A stretch of DNA of 64,000 nucleotides from Geothrix edaphica (GTDB lineage Bacteria; Acidobacteriota; Holophagae; Holophagales; Holophagaceae), in the NCBI RefSeq assembly GCF_030268045.1, contig NZ_BSDC01000004.1, forward strand, positions 62,001 through 126,000, in the 5' to 3' direction. Position numbers and translations under genes: made by a program. The notes under the pieces were generated by a model. The model ran no database searches, had not been told where the DNA came from, and was given only the letters and a program-made list of their open reading frames with translations. Positions 1-7,978 of this stretch are shown piece by piece (position 1 is the first letter of the stretch; each line of letters opens with the position of its first letter).

Positions 1-74
1 GGAGCGTGGATGGCAATCGCGCGCCGGAGCTGGTGTTTGAATCGCTGCGTCACGTCTTCGGAGAACGCGCTTGA
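1..74 (+). CDS. adk: C-terminal end of adenylate kinase (partial)
   Basis: Only the last 23 codons are present, in the frame ending at the TGA at 72-74; they end in ...VFGERA. In many spc operons adk (sometimes followed by map) precedes infA. The 'VDG...PELVFESLR' tail resembles the C-terminal helix of adenylate kinases and not methionine aminopeptidase, so map appears to be absent between adk and infA. The stop overlaps the infA TTG start in a TTGA junction, which supports translational coupling. The call rests on position and a short tail. Confidence 0.55.
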   Translation, partial: SVDGNRAPELVFESLRHVFGERA

Positions 75-289
75 GCAAAGAAGAAGCCATTGAGCTCGAA
101 GCCACAGTGGTCGAGGCCTTGCCCAACGCGGTGTTCCGGGTCGAACTGGAGAACAAGCACCAGGTGCTGGCGCACATCAGCGGGAAGATGCGCAAGAACT
201 TCATCCGAATCCTTCCCGGTGACCGGGTGCTCGTCGAGGTAACGCCCTACGACCTCACCCGCGGCCGCATCATCTACCGATTCAAGTAA
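71..289 (+). CDS. infA: Translation initiation factor IF-1
   Basis: IF-1 binds the ribosomal A site during initiation. The 72-residue product has the full family length and is a single S1-type OB fold, with typical blocks such as [23 protein letters not shown] and the RGRIIYRFK end. The start is a TTG that overlaps the stop of the upstream gene by four bases; homology fixes this start because the protein begins MSKEEAIE. It is followed 13 bp later by rpmJ. The order infA-rpmJ-rpsM-rpsK-rpsD-rpoA-rplQ is the classic end of the spc/alpha operon. Confidence 0.97.
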   Translation: MSKEEAIELEATVVEALPNAVFRVELENKHQVLAHISGKMRKNFIRILPGDRVLVEVTPYDLTRGRIIYRFK

Positions 290-302
290 ACGAGAGGACA
301 CC

Positions 303-419
303 ATGAAAGTACGGCCCTCCATCAAGAAGCTGTGCGAGCACTGCAAAGTGGTCCGGCGCGAAGGCATCAACCGGATCATCTGCAAGAAGAACCCCAAGCA
401 CAAGCAGCGTCAGGGTTAA
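303..419 (+). CDS. rpmJ: Ribosomal protein L36 (bL36), zinc-ribbon form
   Basis: This 38-residue protein starts [17 protein letters not shown] and ends PKHKQRQG. It is the smallest large-subunit protein. The zinc ligands of the C+ form are visible: Cys11, Cys14, Cys27 and His33. The length matches the family (37-38 residues). An AGAGGA Shine-Dalgarno sequence lies just upstream of the ATG. It sits between infA and rpsM in the conserved operon order. Confidence 0.97.
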   Translation: MKVRPSIKKLCEHCKVVRREGINRIICKKNPKHKQRQG

Positions 420-428
420 GGAGAAACG

Positions 429-797
429 ATGGCACGCATCTCAGGCATTGATCTGCCCATCGGAAAGCGCATCGAAATCGCGCTCACCTACATTTTCGGC
501 ATCGGGCGCGCCAAGGCGCACAGCATCCTGACCCGCGCGAAGGTCGACTTCGGCACGAAGGTCCGGGATCTGACCGAGGACGAGGTCGGTCGCATCCGCC
601 GCGTCATCACCGCCGAGGAGACCGTGGAGGGTGACCTCCGCAAGAACATCTCCCTCGACATCAAGCGGCTCATGGACATCGGCTGTTACCGCGGCCTGCG
701 CCACCGGAAGGGCCTCCCCGTCCGTGGTCAGCGCACGCACACCAACGCCCGCACCCGCAAGGGCAAGCGACGCACCGTGGCCGGCAAGAAGAAGTAG
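429..797 (+). CDS. rpsM: Ribosomal protein S13 (uS13)
   Basis: The 122-residue small-subunit head protein contacts 16S rRNA and the P-site tRNA. It begins [10 protein letters not shown] and has the helix-two-turn-helix core ([10 protein letters not shown]), the [25 protein letters not shown] signature region around residues 85-108, and a basic tail. AAGGAG lies immediately upstream of the ATG. The next gene, rpsK, starts 12 bp after its stop. Confidence 0.98.
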   Translation: MARISGIDLPIGKRIEIALTYIFGIGRAKAHSILTRAKVDFGTKVRDLTEDEVGRIRRVITAEETVEGDLRKNISLDIKRLMDIGCYRGLRHRKGLPVRGQRTHTNARTRKGKRRTVAGKKK

Positions 798-809
798 GAC
801 GAGGAACCC

Positions 810-1217
810 ATGGCAAAGACCCAGACCCGGACCGCCGGCAAGAAGGTGGTCAAGAAGAAGGAAAAGAAGAACGTCCCCCACGGCGTGGCTCACGTCCAGG
901 CGTCCTTCAACAACACCATCATCTCCATCTCTGACCCGATGGGGAACATGCTCTGCTGGGCTTCCAGCGGCAACCAGAACTTCCGCGGCACCCGCAAGGG
1001 CACGCCCTTCGCAGCCCAGGTGGCCGCCGGCATCGCTGCCGAGGCCGCCAAGGAGCAGGGCGTGCGCTCGGTGGACGTCCGCGTCAAGGGCCCCGGTGCC
1101 GGTCGTGAGAGCGCCATCCGCGCCCTCAACGCCGCCGGCATCCAGGTGACCAGCATCCGCGACGTCACCCCCATCCCCCACAACGGCTGCCGGCCGCCCA
1201 AGCGGCGCCGGGTTTAA
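810..1217 (+). CDS. rpsK: Ribosomal protein S11 (uS11)
   Basis: The 135-residue platform protein of the 30S subunit has the usual lysine-rich N-terminus (residues 10-24). The conserved blocks include [34 protein letters not shown] and the C-terminal [18 protein letters not shown]. Full length. It lies between rpsM and rpsD with short spacers, as in other alpha operons. Confidence 0.98.
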   Translation: MAKTQTRTAGKKVVKKKEKKNVPHGVAHVQASFNNTIISISDPMGNMLCWASSGNQNFRGTRKGTPFAAQVAAGIAAEAAKEQGVRSVDVRVKGPGAGRESAIRALNAAGIQVTSIRDVTPIPHNGCRPPKRRRV

Positions 1218-1232
1218 GAGAGGAGGAGAGAC

Positions 1233-1865
1233 ATGGCACGTTACACAGACGCCGTTTGCCGCCTCTGCCGCCGCGAGGGCATGAAGCTTTATCTCAAGGG
1301 CGAGCGCTGCTTCAAGGAGAAGTGCTCGTTCGAGACCCGCAAGGGCAAGATCCCCGGCCAGCACGGCGCGGGGAAGATCAAGAAGCCCACCGGCTACGCC
1401 CTGCAGCTTCGCGAGAAGCAGAAGGTGAAGCGCATCTACGGTGTGCTCGAGAAGCAGTTCCGCCACTACTTCGAGAAGGCCGACGCCAAGAAGGGCGTCA
1501 CCGGCCACAACCTGCTCGGCTTCCTCGAGAGTCGCCTCGACAACGTGATCTACCGTCTGGGCTTCGCGCCCAGCCGCTCGTCCGCCCGCCAGATGGTCAT
1601 GCACGGTCACGTGCTGGTCAACGGCAAGCGGGTCGACATCCCCTCCTTCCAGGTGAAGCCTGGGCAGGCGGTGGAGCTGGGTAGCCGCGCCCGCGAGAAC
1701 GACGGGGTCAAGTCCTCCGTCGAGACCTCCGCCGGCCGTGGGATTCCCAAGTGGCTTTCCCTGGACGCCACCGCCTTCAAGGGTCAGGTGCTTGCCGCGC
1801 CGACCCGTGAGGACATCACCCTGGACATCAACGAGCAGCTGATCGTTGAACTGTATTCCAAGTAA
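1233..1865 (+). CDS. rpsD: Ribosomal protein S4 (uS4), cysteine-containing form
   Basis: S4 is a primary 16S rRNA-binding assembly protein of 210 residues. The N-terminal domain has a C+ zinc motif (Cys9, Cys12, Cys26, Cys31). The S4 RNA-binding domain is clear around residues 97-160 (LESRLDNVIYRLGFA, ARQMVMHGHVLVNGKRVDIPS). In other bacteria S4 represses this operon translationally; no such site was identified here. AGGAGGAG precedes the ATG. Confidence 0.98.
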   Translation: MARYTDAVCRLCRREGMKLYLKGERCFKEKCSFETRKGKIPGQHGAGKIKKPTGYALQLREKQKVKRIYGVLEKQFRHYFEKADAKKGVTGHNLLGFLESRLDNVIYRLGFAPSRSSARQMVMHGHVLVNGKRVDIPSFQVKPGQAVELGSRARENDGVKSSVETSAGRGIPKWLSLDATAFKGQVLAAPTREDITLDINEQLIVELYSK

Positions 1866-1874
1866 GGGGGCAGG

Positions 1875-2846
1875 ATGCTGAACCTCAGCGATTTCCAGAG
1901 GCCGCGATTCGCGGAGGTGACCCCCGGGTCCCTCACGGACTCCTACGGAGAATTCGTGGCCTACCCCTTCGAGCGTGGCTTCGCCACGACCGTGGGGCAC
2001 AGCCTGCGCCGGGTGCTGCTCAGCAGCATCCAGGGCGCGGCTGTCACCAACGTCCGCATCAAGGGCGTCATGCACGAGTTCACCACCCTTCCCGGCGTCT
2101 GGGAGGACATCACCCACGTCCTCCTGAACCTCAAGGAAGTGCCGTTCAAGCTGCACAGCACCGAACCCCAGACGGTCACCATTTCCGCCAAGGGCGAGGG
2201 CACGGTGACCTCGGCCGCCATCCGCTGCAACCAGAACGTGGAGGTCGTGGATCCCAACATCCACATCGCCACCCTGGGCGAGGAAGGTGAGCTGGAGATC
2301 GAGATGGTGGTGCGTCTGGGCCGCGGCTTCGTGACCGCCGACCACAACCATGACGAGAGCCTGGGCCTGGGTTTCATCCCCATGGATGCGAACCACAGCC
2401 CCATCATCCGCGTGAACTACATCGTCGAACCCGCCCGCGTGGGCCAGAGCACGGACTACGAGAAGCTCACGCTCCAGGTGTGGACCAACGGCGCCGTCAA
2501 CCCCAAGGAAGCCGTCTCCGACGCGGCCCTCATCCTGCGCGACCACTTCCTCGTGTTCGCCCGTCAGGACGAGGACTTCACCGAGATGGAGATGGGTTCC
2601 GCGACCCTGGGTGCCGAAGCCGCCAATACCTGGCTGGGCAAGTCCGTCGAGGAACTCGAACTTTCCGTGCGGGCCAACAACTGCCTCCGCAACGCCAACA
2701 TCACCACCATCGGCGAGCTGGTCCAGCGGACCGAGGCTGAGCTGATGAAAACCAAGAACTTCGGCAAGAAGTCGCTCCAGGAGATCAAGGACGAGCTCGC
2801 TCGTATCGGCCTCTCCCTCGGCATGCGGCTCGAGCAGGAAGTGTAA
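1875..2846 (+). CDS. rpoA: DNA-directed RNA polymerase subunit alpha
   Basis: The 323-residue alpha subunit nucleates RNA polymerase assembly. The N-terminal dimerisation domain (about 1-230) contains the diagnostic block [19 protein letters not shown] and the [12 protein letters not shown] region. After a linker, the C-terminal domain (about 255-318) carries the helix-hairpin-helix DNA/UP-element-binding region ([27 protein letters not shown]). The length matches the family. It ends 9 bp before rplQ, the usual neighbour. Confidence 0.98.
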   Translation: MLNLSDFQRPRFAEVTPGSLTDSYGEFVAYPFERGFATTVGHSLRRVLLSSIQGAAVTNVRIKGVMHEFTTLPGVWEDITHVLLNLKEVPFKLHSTEPQTVTISAKGEGTVTSAAIRCNQNVEVVDPNIHIATLGEEGELEIEMVVRLGRGFVTADHNHDESLGLGFIPMDANHSPIIRVNYIVEPARVGQSTDYEKLTLQVWTNGAVNPKEAVSDAALILRDHFLVFARQDEDFTEMEMGSATLGAEAANTWLGKSVEELELSVRANNCLRNANITTIGELVQRTEAELMKTKNFGKKSLQEIKDELARIGLSLGMRLEQEV

Positions 2847-2855
2847 GGAGCCCCC

Positions 2856-3248
2856 ATGCGTCACAACGTTGCCGGCAAGCGCCTGGGCCGCACCACCAAC
2901 CAGCGCAAGGCCCTCATGAAGAACCTCGCGACCGCCCTGATCCAGAGCGAGCGCATCGAGACCACCCTCGTGAAGGCCAAGGAACTCCGCACCTATGTGG
3001 AGCCCTTCATCACCCTCGCGAAGACCGATTCCGTGGCCAACCGCCGTCTGGCGATGGCCCGCCTCGGAAGCAAGGACGCCGTGCAGAAGCTCTTCGGCGC
3101 CGACTTCCGCAAGCGCTTCGAGAGCCGCCCCGGCGGCTACACCCGCATCCTCAAGATGGCCCATCGCCTCGGCGACGCGGCTGACATGGCCCTCATCGAG
3201 TTCGTGGACTACACCCTCCCCGAGCCCAAGGCCGAGGACGCGGAGTAG
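2856..3248 (+). CDS. rplQ: Ribosomal protein L17 (bL17)
   Basis: The 130-residue large-subunit protein begins [20 protein letters not shown] and contains the conserved [23 protein letters not shown] block, the RRLAMARL segment and [25 protein letters not shown]. It is the last gene of the operon. It is followed within 15 bp by a long GC-rich hairpin that separates it from the convergent kinase gene. Confidence 0.98.
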   Translation: MRHNVAGKRLGRTTNQRKALMKNLATALIQSERIETTLVKAKELRTYVEPFITLAKTDSVANRRLAMARLGSKDAVQKLFGADFRKRFESRPGGYTRILKMAHRLGDAADMALIEFVDYTLPEPKAEDAE

Positions 3249-3261
3249 AATCCGTCACGAT

Positions 3262-3298
3262 CATGGAAGCGCCCCGGTTCGCCCGGGGCGCTTCCATG
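3262..3298. terminator. Hairpin between convergent rplQ and the kinase-Usp gene
   Basis: A perfect 16-bp inverted repeat (3262-3277 with 3283-3298) encloses the 5-base loop TTCGC. It lies between the rplQ stop and the stop of the minus-strand gene ending at 3306, so it can serve both strands. No T-tract follows on either side, so it is not a classical intrinsic terminator. Confidence 0.7.
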
Positions 3299-3305
3299 TA
3301 CGGAA

Positions 3306-4763
3306 TCAGCCCACCGTCCAGGTGCTCTCGGTCTTGTCCTCGGGCTCGTCCTTGAAATCGGACTGCCGCAGGCGGCGGGACCGCACCACGGTCACCGTGC
3401 AGGGGGCCTGGGCGGCCACCTGGCTGGACACGCTGCCCAGCAGGGAGCGGCGCAGGGAGCTGGCGCGGGCCCCGATCACCACGTGATCCACATGGTTGGC
3501 ATTCACGTACTGGAGGATGGCCGAGGCGGGATCCGGCGACTGCAGCACGTGGAAGCTGATCCGCCCCTCCTCCAGGCCCAGGGGCTCCGCCCAGTGGCGG
3601 AGCTCTACCAGGCGCTGGAGGTGGATGTTCCGTCCCTGCTCGTCCACCGTCTGGTCCAGGGTGATGCGCCCCTGCTTGAAGACATTCAGGCAGGCCACCC
3701 GGGCGCCGGGCAGGGCCGGTAGCATGTGGGCCACCATGCTGCGCAGCGTGCCGGCGATGGGGGCCGCTTCGTGCGAGAGGTCCACGGCCACGGCGAGGAT
3801 CGGGGCGTCTCCGTCGTGCCGCGTGGGGACCTTGCCCTTGGGCACCGTGAGCTGGGGATCCGCGAAGCGGCGCCGCAGGACGGTGGTGAAAGGATCCTGC
3901 TGCAGCTTCTCGGAGCGGGCGGTCAGCTTCACCTGGTCCGGGTGACGCAGGGCCATGGCCAGGTGGGCGGCGGTGGGATAGCGCCAGGCCGGATGCACCT
4001 CGAGGCAGCGCAGGATGACCTCCTGGAACCAGGGCGGGCAGTCCGGGCGGAGCCGGCGGGGCGGCACCGGGTCCCGCCAGATGCGGCGCTTCAGGCCGGA
4101 GAGGCGCTGGGGATCGCCGAAGGGGCGCACGCCGGTGGTGAAGAAGTACATCAGCACGCCCAGGGCGAACTGGTCGCTGCGGGGGTCCTTCCGGAGGCCG
4201 AGGACCTGTTCCGGAGCCATGTAGGGCGCGGTTCCGTAGGGCAGCCGGAACTCCTCGCCCATCAGGTCGGGCAGCTCGTCATGGTGGGACAGGCCGAAGT
4301 CCACGAGCACGATCTCGCCCGTGGGGCGGGTGAGGAGGTTGGAGGGTTTCACGTCCAGGTGGACCACATGCTGGCGGTGGAGGTCGTCCAGGGCCGTGGC
4401 GATGCGGGCGCCCAGGGCCGCCACCTCCGCCCAGGGGAGGGGCAGCTCGGCCAGCCTCGGCAGCAGGGTGGGGCCGAGGATGCGCTCCATGATCACGTAG
4501 GGCTGGAAGCCGGTGGAACCCTGGGCGACGAACTTGGGCACATGGGGACCGGTCAGGCGCGGGAGGATCATCTGCTCCATCTCGAACCCGACGATGGCTG
4601 CGGGATCGGTGCCCTCCGAGAGGGTCGGCGCCTTCACCAGCAGGGGGAGCGGGGAATCCGGGTGCGAGATGGCCCAGAGCGAGGCCATGCCGCCCCGGTG
4701 GATCCGCTCTCCGACGAGGAAGCCGTCGAGGGAGGTCCCGGGCATGATCGTGGTCTGCGGCAT
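3306..4763 (-). CDS. Serine/threonine protein kinase fused to a universal stress (Usp) domain
   Basis: 485 residues. The N-terminal eukaryote-like kinase domain (about 12-270) has the nucleotide lysine at Lys44, HLD in place of HRD at 135-137 with the catalytic Asp kept, DFG at 155-157 and APE at 183-185. The C-terminal domain (about 340-475) is UspA-like and ends with the ATP-binding pattern GARASSLRRSLLGSVSSQV, then VTVV. No membrane segment is seen, so it is probably cytoplasmic. The ATG at 4763 was chosen because the protein then begins just before the glycine-rich loop (GERIHRGGMA). A metallophosphoesterase gene ends 2 bp upstream, so the two are probably co-transcribed, perhaps as kinase and phosphatase. 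Targets are unknown. Confidence 0.88.
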   Translation of the reverse strand: MPQTTIMPGTSLDGFLVGERIHRGGMASLWAISHPDSPLPLLVKAPTLSEGTDPAAIVGFEMEQMILPRLTGPHVPKFVAQGSTGFQPYVIMERILGPTLLPRLAELPLPWAEVAALGARIATALDDLHRQHVVHLDVKPSNLLTRPTGEIVLVDFGLSHHDELPDLMGEEFRLPYGTAPYMAPEQVLGLRKDPRSDQFALGVLMYFFTTGVRPFGDPQRLSGLKRRIWRDPVPPRRLRPDCPPWFQEVILRCLEVHPAWRYPTAAHLAMALRHPDQVKLTARSEKLQQDPFTTVLRRRFADPQLTVPKGKVPTRHDGDAPILAVAVDLSHEAAPIAGTLRSMVAHMLPALPGARVACLNVFKQGRITLDQTVDEQGRNIHLQRLVELRHWAEPLGLEEGRISFHVLQSPDPASAILQYVNANHVDHVVIGARASSLRRSLLGSVSSQVAAQAPCTVTVVRSRRLRQSDFKDEPEDKTESTWTVG

Positions 4764-4765
4764 GG

Positions 4766-5506
4766 TCAGAGTCCCTTCCTGAGCCGCGCCGCCAGGGCCG
4801 GGGGAAGGCCGGCCTCCAGGAGGGCGGTGGCCGCAGCCTGGACATCGTAGGGCACCCGGAAGTGGGTGATCTCGGAGGTGGCGGTGTCCAGCAGAGCATA
4901 CGCCGCGGCCGGATTGCCGTCGCGGGATTGGCCGACGGCACCCACCACGGTCAGCCAGCGGCGGTGCGGCGGCAGGGGCACGGGAGCGCCGGGGACGGGC
5001 TGGAAGGACACCAGCTGCCCGGTGGCGGTGATCCCATGCAGGGCGGGCAGGTGGGTGTGCCCGCAGAAGACCATCTGGGCACGGCTGGCTTCCAGCGCGC
5101 GGAGGGCGTCGCGGCTCTCGCGGATATAGATCCATGGCGGATAGGTCTGCGGGCTGGCATGCACGTACAGGCGGGTCCCATCCTCGAAGCGCAGGGGCAG
5201 GCTGGCCAGGAAGTCCCGGGCCTCGGGGCCCAGCTGGCCGCGGGTCCAGGCCATGGCGGTCTCCGCATCGGGCGTCATGGCCTCCCGGTCGTTGGCCACG
5301 GCCTGGTCGTGGTTGCCCGCGACGGCGATGGCGCCCCGGGCGGCCTCGGCCATGATCCGCTCCACCACTTCGTTGGGCTGGGCACCGTAGCCCACATAGT
5401 CGCCCAGGAACACGAGCCGGTCCGCGCGCTGGGTCCGGGCGTGCTCCAGGCAGGCCTCCAACGCGAGCCGGTTGGCATGGATGTCTGCCAGGAGGGCGAT
5501 GCGCAT
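4766..5506 (-). CDS. Calcineurin-like metallophosphoesterase (YfcE/Ser-Thr phosphatase-like)
   Basis: 246 residues starting MRIALLADIHAN. All metal-binding motifs of the superfamily are present: DxH at residues 8-10, GDYVGYG near 35-41, GNHD near 64-67 and the GHTH motif in the second half. It is predicted to be a soluble two-metal phosphoesterase or protein phosphatase. A longer in-frame start at 5539 would add 11 residues ahead of the first beta strand and is less likely. It lies 2 bp upstream of the kinase-Usp gene in the same orientation. Substrate unknown. Confidence 0.85.
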   Translation of the reverse strand: MRIALLADIHANRLALEACLEHARTQRADRLVFLGDYVGYGAQPNEVVERIMAEAARGAIAVAGNHDQAVANDREAMTPDAETAMAWTRGQLGPEARDFLASLPLRFEDGTRLYVHASPQTYPPWIYIRESRDALRALEASRAQMVFCGHTHLPALHGITATGQLVSFQPVPGAPVPLPPHRRWLTVVGAVGQSRDGNPAAAYALLDTATSEITHFRVPYDVQAAATALLEAGLPPALAARLRKGL

Positions 5507-6033
5507 GGGGGTCCCGGAAGGTGGAGGGTCAGGGACCATGATAGGGGCAGGGGGCTCCCCGGGACGCGGGCGCCTGCTCGGGAGGGTGCCGGGAAGGTCG
5601 CGGGGGACCGGAATCTGCCAAACCTGTTTCAGCGGAGTCCTCGATCTCCCATTCCGGACGGAGCCGCTGGGCAGGAAGGCGATCGCATGGTCGTTTTAGA
5701 TCTGGACTTAGGCCATTTTTTCCCTCTTCAAAAAAAATGCCTCTCCGGACATCGACTTGCTTGACCCGGAGGAAAGGAGTGCGTTAGCTAGTGGTCAGCC
5801 AACCCATTCCAACCTGTTCCGCTGGGCATGCCCGCCGTGAACCCCATAACGATTCGTCGCATTCGGGCCTGGAGTCATCCAGGCGTGACTTCTACAACCG
5901 CCCCGGCCCTGGCCGGTATCCAGAGGGGGGATTTCGAAAGGTTCCACATCTGATGTGCCATCCGGCCCGATCACTGAAGAAGCACTGAGCGCCCGGCTTC
6001 AACCTGAAGGAACATCCAAGGAGGCAACACGAC
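5507..6033. other. 527-bp divergent intergenic region / long 5' leader
   Basis: This separates the metallophosphoesterase (minus) from the MFS transporter (plus). It contains an AT-rich patch at about 5695-5740, including runs of T and A. A weak promoter-like pair lies at TTGACC 5761-5766 and TTAGCT 5784-5789 with a 17-bp spacer. A good ribosome-binding site, AAGGAGG, lies at 6019-6025, 8 bp before the transporter ATG. Two small inverted repeats occur between (CCTGGAGTCATCCAGG; GGCCCTGGCC). No convincing coding sequence or recognised riboswitch was found. Confidence 0.45.
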
Positions 6034-7695
6034 ATGGCCATTGCAACCGAACAAGTCGCAGCAAGAACGCCACTCACCAAGGAAGAACGCATGGTGATCG
6101 TGGCATCGTCCGTCGGGACGGTGTTCGAGTGGTACGACTTCTACCTCTACGCCACGCTGGCGCCCTTCTTCGCGACCCTCTTCTTCCCCAAGGGGAACGA
6201 CACGGCCGCCCTGCTCTCCGCCTTCGCGGCCTACGCGGCCGGCTTCCTGGTGCGTCCCTTCGGCGCGCTGGTGTTCGGGCGCATCGGGGATCTGATCGGT
6301 CGCAAGTACACCTTCCTGGTGACCATCGTCGTGATGGGCCTGTCCACCTTCGGCGTCGGCCTCCTGCCCACCTTCGCCTCCATCGGCTGGTGGGCCCCGA
6401 TCATCATGGTCACCCTGCGCCTGCTGCAGGGCCTGGCCCTGGGCGGCGAGTACGGCGGCGCGGCCACCTACGTGGCGGAGCACTCCGCCCATGACCGCCG
6501 CGGCTACAACACCAGTTGGATCCAGACCACGGCCACCGTCGGCTTCTTCCTGTGCCTCGGGATCATCCTGTCCTGCCGCGCGGCCCTCACCAAGGAAGCC
6601 TTCGCCTCCTGGGGCTGGCGCATTCCCTTCTGGATGTCCATCTTCCTGCTCGCCGTGTCCGTCTGGATCCGCCTGAAGCTGCACGAATCCCCCGTTTTCA
6701 CCAAGATGAAGGCCGAGGGCAAGACCTCCAAGGCGCCCCTCAGCGACAGCTTCCTGAAGTACCCCAACAACAAGTACGCGCTGCTCGCCCTCCTCGGCGC
6801 CACCGCAGGCCAGGGCGTGGTGTGGTACACCGGCCAGTTCTACGCGCTCTTCTTCATGCAGATCACGCTGAAGCTGGACTACCAGACCACCTACATGATG
6901 ATCGGCGCCTCGCTGCTGCTGGGCACGCCCTTCTTCATCTTCTTCGGCTGGCTGTCGGACAAGATCGGCCGCCTGAAGATCATCCTGGCGGGCTGCCTCA
7001 TCGCCGCCCTCACGTTCTTCCCCCTGTTCAAGGCCCTGACGCACTACGTGAACCCCGCCCTGGAGACCTTCCAGAACACCACGGTGATCACGGTGGCCGG
7101 GAACCCCAAGGATGAGACGTTCAACCTCTTCGTCGGCCCCTGGAGCAAGTTCTCCCAACTGGACCGCGTGAACGACTTCTTCGGGAAGCAGGGCCTCAAC
7201 TTCAACAAGGTCGCGCCCGAGGCCGGCAAGATGGTGGTCGCCACCATCGAGGGCAAGAACCCCACGACGGGCCAGTTCACCACGACCCGCGTCGAGGGCT
7301 GGAGCGCGGCTTCGGAAGCCGCCCTGAAGAAGGCCCTGACCGACCTCGGCTATCCCAAGGAGGCCGACAAGTCCAAGGTCAACTACCCCATGACCCTGCT
7401 GATCCTGTTCGTCATGCTCATCTACGTGACGATGGTGTACGGGCCCATCGCGGCCTTCCTGGTGGAGCTCTTCCCCACCAACATCCGCTACACCTCCATG
7501 TCGCTGCCGTACCACATCGGCAACGGCTGGTTCGGCGGGATGCTGCCCCTGATCGCCACGGCCATCGTGGCCCTGAAGGGCAACATCTACTATGGGCTCT
7601 GGTATCCCATCATCGTGGCCCTCGTCACCGTGGTGATCGGCGCCCTCTTCCTGAAGGAAACCAAGGACCGGGACATCAGCACCTACCAGCACTGA
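6034..7695 (+). CDS. MFS transporter, metabolite:H+ symporter (MHS) family
   Basis: 553 residues, about 12 membrane helices. MHS-family hallmarks are FEWYDFYLYA in helix 1, the GRIGDLIGRKYTF loop after helix 2, LRLLQGLALGGEYGGA in helix 4 and GWLSDKIGRLK in the second half. This family (ProP, ShiA, KgtP and relatives) imports carboxylates or osmolytes with protons. About 115 extra residues (about 335-450) lie between late helices, rich in polar residues and without membrane segments; ordinary members have a short loop there. The acetyl-CoA synthetase gene follows on the same strand, so a short-chain acid substrate such as acetate is plausible but inferred. Confidence 0.85.
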   Translation: MAIATEQVAARTPLTKEERMVIVASSVGTVFEWYDFYLYATLAPFFATLFFPKGNDTAALLSAFAAYAAGFLVRPFGALVFGRIGDLIGRKYTFLVTIVVMGLSTFGVGLLPTFASIGWWAPIIMVTLRLLQGLALGGEYGGAATYVAEHSAHDRRGYNTSWIQTTATVGFFLCLGIILSCRAALTKEAFASWGWRIPFWMSIFLLAVSVWIRLKLHESPVFTKMKAEGKTSKAPLSDSFLKYPNNKYALLALLGATAGQGVVWYTGQFYALFFMQITLKLDYQTTYMMIGASLLLGTPFFIFFGWLSDKIGRLKIILAGCLIAALTFFPLFKALTHYVNPALETFQNTTVITVAGNPKDETFNLFVGPWSKFSQLDRVNDFFGKQGLNFNKVAPEAGKMVVATIEGKNPTTGQFTTTRVEGWSAASEAALKKALTDLGYPKEADKSKVNYPMTLLILFVMLIYVTMVYGPIAAFLVELFPTNIRYTSMSLPYHIGNGWFGGMLPLIATAIVALKGNIYYGLWYPIIVALVTVVIGALFLKETKDRDISTYQH

Positions 7696-7732
7696 TCCGA
7701 CTTCCCGGCGGTCCTGCCGCCGGAAGGCTGAA

Positions 7733-7764
7733 GGGGTCGGGCGGAGGGAACTCCGCCCGACCCC
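7733..7764 (+). terminator. Hairpin after the MFS transporter
   Basis: A perfect 14-bp GC-rich stem (7733-7746 with 7751-7764) has a GGAA tetraloop and is followed by GCCCCTTTGG. A second imperfect hairpin lies just upstream (7701-7725). Together they probably terminate or attenuate transcription between the transporter and acs. The T-tract is weak. Confidence 0.6.
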
Positions 7765-7978
7765 GCCCCTTTGGATTCCGGCCATGGGCCTGGAGCCTCT
7801 ACCTGGGGTAACGAGTACTGGACAAGGGTTGGGTGGGGCCGGAGAATGATCGCCACCCCCACCCCCCAACCGCCTTTCCCAGCCTGACGGACCTGCGTGG
7901 AGATCCAGGCCTCCACCGCCATCCACACGCTCCTCCGCCGCTTCCATATCCACTTCACCCCTGGCACGGAGACGACCC

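Noticed and set aside
441-3164. Very long minus-strand open frame (907 codons) opposite the ribosomal genes
   Set aside because: It is the antisense shadow of rpsM-rplQ, caused by high GC at third codon positions. The product is low-complexity and matches no family. The same applies to other long antisense frames opposite acs, serA, the Ehr genes and gdhA.
4766-5539. Longer start for the metallophosphoesterase at 5539
   Set aside because: It adds 11 residues rich in Pro ahead of the first beta strand. The start at 5506 gives the usual MRIALLADIH opening.
5791-5988. 65-codon plus-strand frame in the transporter leader
   Set aside because: No good ribosome-binding site and no family resemblance. 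It ends before the real ribosome-binding site of the transporter and is probably leader sequence.
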